From DAOUGC01 sp034429695 (GTDB taxonomy: Bacteria; Chloroflexota; Anaerolineae; Anaerolineales; Anaerolineaceae): a DNA stretch of 7,056 bases. How positions within the stretch are numbered: the stretch's first letter is position 1; every line of letters begins with the position of its first letter. Below the pieces are notes generated by a model. That model ran no database searches. It worked only from the letters and a program-made list of their open reading frames with translations, and was not told the origin of the DNA. Made by a program: the position numbers and the translations under genes. The stretch spans positions 1 through 7,056 of the forward strand of contig DAOUGC010000033.1 of the NCBI GenBank assembly GCA_034429695.1, read 5' to 3'. Positions 5,785 to 7,056 of this stretch are shown piece by piece.

Positions 5785-6609
5785 TTATAGTCGCAAAGTC
5801 CAATCCGGGTGGGCGTATTTGGCTGCCACCAGCTCCAATGTTCTCGCATGTTCAGCGTCAGACAGGGCTGATTCTTCAAATTGGATATTGAGGGTCTCCT
5901 CAAAGGCACGGATGAACTGCCGGGAGGCCTCCTGCCATGATACCCTCCGCTGGGTAACCTGTTCAAGGGTGGTGGCGTGTGACAATAACCTTTCAGCGGC
6001 TGTGGCGCGCGCCTCTTCGTTTGGAAAGGCAAGCGCCAGGGTAATGCGGTAGAGATCCCCACACAGGGGCAGGGTTCCGTGCTGGATAATGCCATCTTTT
6101 TTACGCGCCTGGGCGCTGCCGATTAGCTTGCGCTCGTTGACCGTAATTTCGTAACTGGAGGGAACCTCAAAACAAACCGGGGCGTTTTTGGTTGAGCCGG
6201 AAGGCAGATCATATTCGCGGTCTGCCTGGACTGACAAGTTGAAACCAGCCAGTACCTGAAGCAGGGCGCGGGAAATGTTGCGGTAGCTTTCGAGGATGGA
6301 CCCAGCCATGCGCGGCTCAGTGATTGGGGTGATCACCGAGTAAGTGATCTCATCAGTATGCAGGATGGCCCGACCGCCGGTGATTCGCCTGACCAGGTGC
6401 CAGCCGTGGTGTTTAAGAGCGTCTTGATCAACGTCCGCAAATGGCTGCGCATAGCCAATAGAAAGGCAGGCTGGCTCCCATGCATACAGACGTAGAACTG
6501 GTTTTGAATTCGAAGCCGGCATTCCTTCCAGCAGAGCTTCGTCCAGCGCCATGTTGTACGCCCCGGTAGCCGGGGGGGTGATGATCAACCGCCACGTGTC
6601 TGTATGCAT
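5785..6609 (-). CDS. lipM: Lipoate-protein ligase A family protein, likely LipM-type octanoyltransferase
   Basis: The 274-residue product belongs to the biotin/lipoate A/B ligase superfamily. It would move octanoyl groups from acyl carrier protein to a lipoyl domain such as GcvH, the first step of lipoate synthesis in the cytoplasm. The order of motifs fits LipM. There is an N-terminal TWRLI and YNMALDEALLEG (18-29), then PVLRLYAWEPACLSIGYAQ (37-55). The RRITGGRAILH acyl-binding loop (74-84) is followed by DEITYSVI (86-93). APVCFEVPSSYE (143-154) holds C146, which aligns with the catalytic cysteine known in B. subtilis LipM. K161 sits in ERKLIGSAQ (159-167), and IIQHGTLPL (174-182) and the tail LVAAKYAHPDW (260-270) follow. 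The length also fits LipM (about 278). The start ATG 6609 is set by AGGAG five bases upstream; a 20-residue longer frame is rejected. A lipoate-salvaging ligase is the main alternative, but the placed cysteine argues for transfer. LipA is not in the window. Confidence 0.85.
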   Translation of the reverse strand: MHTDTWRLIITPPATGAYNMALDEALLEGMPASNSKPVLRLYAWEPACLSIGYAQPFADVDQDALKHHGWHLVRRITGGRAILHTDEITYSVITPITEPRMAGSILESYRNISRALLQVLAGFNLSVQADREYDLPSGSTKNAPVCFEVPSSYEITVNERKLIGSAQARKKDGIIQHGTLPLCGDLYRITLALAFPNEEARATAAERLLSHATTLEQVTQRRVSWQEASRQFIRAFEETLNIQFEESALSDAEHARTLELVAAKYAHPDWTLRL

Positions 6610-6614
6610 CTTCA

Positions 6615-6619
6615 CTCCT
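6615..6619 (-). promoter_or_regulatory. Ribosome binding site that decides the LipM-like start
   Basis: AGGAG on the minus strand, then TGAAG, then the ATG at 6609. The in-frame ATG 60 bases upstream, at 6669, would put this site inside the coding region and add a stretch with no family match. Confidence 0.72.
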
Positions 6620-6642
6620 GTGTTCTTTACAATGTGCTCTCC

Positions 6643-6648
6643 ATTATA
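6643..6648 (-). promoter_or_regulatory. Candidate -10 box for the LipM-like gene
   Basis: A perfect TATAAT lies on the minus strand, 33 bases before the ATG at 6609, giving a leader of roughly 25-28 bases. No good -35 hexamer lies 16-18 bases upstream, so the call rests on the -10 alone. Confidence 0.35.
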
Positions 6649-6680
6649 CCGCCGGCCAAAGAGGGGCATGTACGGGGTAC

Positions 6681-6710
6681 TTTATACCACAGCGGCAATC
6701 ATGATAAAAT
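6681..6710 (+). promoter_or_regulatory. Candidate promoter for the TGS-domain kinase gene
   Basis: TTTATA (6681-6686, 4 of 6 with TTGACA) and TAAAAT (6705-6710, 5 of 6 with TATAAT) are 18 bases apart. Transcription would start near 6717, about 32 bases before the TTG start. It is divergent from and close to the LipM-like gene's -10 box. The match is modest. Confidence 0.3.
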
Positions 6711-6735
6711 AATTTTCGATCAAATCCATAAATAA

Positions 6736-6740
6736 TGAGG
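6736..6740 (+). promoter_or_regulatory. Ribosome binding site supporting a TTG start
   Basis: TGAGG ends eight bases before TTG at 6749. No in-frame ATG or GTG lies between the site and the conserved domain, so TTG is the best start. Confidence 0.6.
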
Positions 6741-6748
6741 TTTCACAC

Positions 6749-7056
6749 TTGACCGATAGCATCCAGATAATCCAACAGCCATCTTCCACCGTGGAAATTC
6801 ACCTGCCTGATGGAACCGTTCTCTCAGGACAGCGGGGTACTTCAATTGGTGATTTCCTCGCCGTGCTCAAACAGGACGATCTGGCGCCCATTGTGGGGGC
6901 GGTCATCAATGGGGAGTTGCGCGAACTGACCTATCCGGTTTCGATGGAATCAATCGTCAGGCCGATCACCATGTCTGAGGCGGATGGCGCCCGTATCTAC
7001 CGCAGATCGCTCACCTTTTTGCTTGAGGCAGCTTTTGAGGATCTCTACCCGGCTGC
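6749..7056 (+). CDS. TGS-domain nucleoside (uridine-like) kinase, N-terminal part (3' end cut by window)
   Basis: Only the first 102 codons are present. Residues about 14-73 form a TGS domain: VEIHLPDGTVLSG (15-27), a helix with IGDFLAVL (33-40), then PIVGAVINGELREL (47-60) and a final strand near IVRPIT (69-74). After it comes DGARIYRRSLTFLLEAAFEDLYPA (79-102). Threonyl-tRNA synthetase also starts with TGS, but there the following stretch has a histidine-rich zinc-binding pattern such as HSxxH. The RIYRRSLTFLL form is typical of bacterial nucleoside kinases that carry a ThrRS-like N-terminus before a phosphoribulokinase/uridine kinase P-loop domain. That kinase domain would lie beyond base 7056, so this part is an inference. 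The TTG start is supported by TGAGG eight bases upstream. The gene is divergent from the LipM-like gene across 139 bases. Confidence 0.75.
   Translation, partial: MTDSIQIIQQPSSTVEIHLPDGTVLSGQRGTSIGDFLAVLKQDDLAPIVGAVINGELRELTYPVSMESIVRPITMSEADGARIYRRSLTFLLEAAFEDLYPA

Noticed and set aside
6735..6752. Five-codon leader frame ATG AGG TTT CAC ACT TGA overlapping the TTG start of the kinase
   Set aside because: It is too short and has no ribosome binding site of its own. Its GAGG bases serve better as the binding site for TTG 6749.
1..7056. Defence, phage, CRISPR or mobile element system
   Set aside because: I see no transposase, integrase, nuclease, direct repeat array or target-site duplication. 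All genes have housekeeping or envelope-type features.

Overview
The window fits a chromosomal segment of a Gram-negative-like or monoderm environmental bacterium, most plausibly Chloroflexota (Anaerolineae). This is an inference from style, not from a marker gene. The clues are moderate GC with strong GGAGG-type ribosome binding sites, Thr/Pro-rich linkers of the TPT/PTP kind after a lipobox or membrane anchor, a DUF4230 membrane protein, a LipM-like octanoyltransferase and a TGS-domain nucleoside kinase. There is no rRNA, tRNA, CRISPR array, insertion sequence or phage gene in the window. All of it is dense coding sequence, and no gap exceeds about 140 bases.

Region 1 (1-3559, all minus strand) looks like one four-gene transcription unit, read from right to left. 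It starts with an orphan PhnD-type phosphate/phosphonate-binding lipoprotein (2489-3559). A SanA/YdcF-type DUF218 membrane protein (1748-2467) follows, then an HD-superfamily hydrolase (1113-1697). Last is a TIM-barrel glycosidase-like protein joined to an NTF2/SnoaL-like domain (1-1058), whose C-terminus runs off the window. Gaps are 21, 50 and 54 bases. A lipoprotein, an envelope-linked DUF218 protein and a lysozyme-like barrel suggest an envelope or nutrient-stress theme, but this is only a guess from neighbourhood.

Region 2 (3560-5770) begins with a short AT-rich divergent promoter region. It carries mirror-image -10 hexamers and a perfect 12-base palindrome. Two plus-strand membrane proteins follow. 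One (3668-4966) has a cytoplasmic zinc ribbon, an acidic linker, a small helical segment, one transmembrane helix and an outside domain that I do not recognise. The other (5039-5722) is a single-pass DUF4230 protein. A stem-loop terminator that can work in both directions closes this unit.

Region 3 (5785-7056) holds a minus-strand lipoate/octanoate transferase of LipM type (5785-6609), which converges on DUF4230. Divergent from it is the first 102 codons of a TGS-domain nucleoside (uridine-like) kinase that starts with TTG at 6749 and runs off the right edge. I see no well-defined new defence or mobile system. The least explained items are the zinc-ribbon transmembrane protein with its palindromic control region and the barrel-NTF2 fusion.
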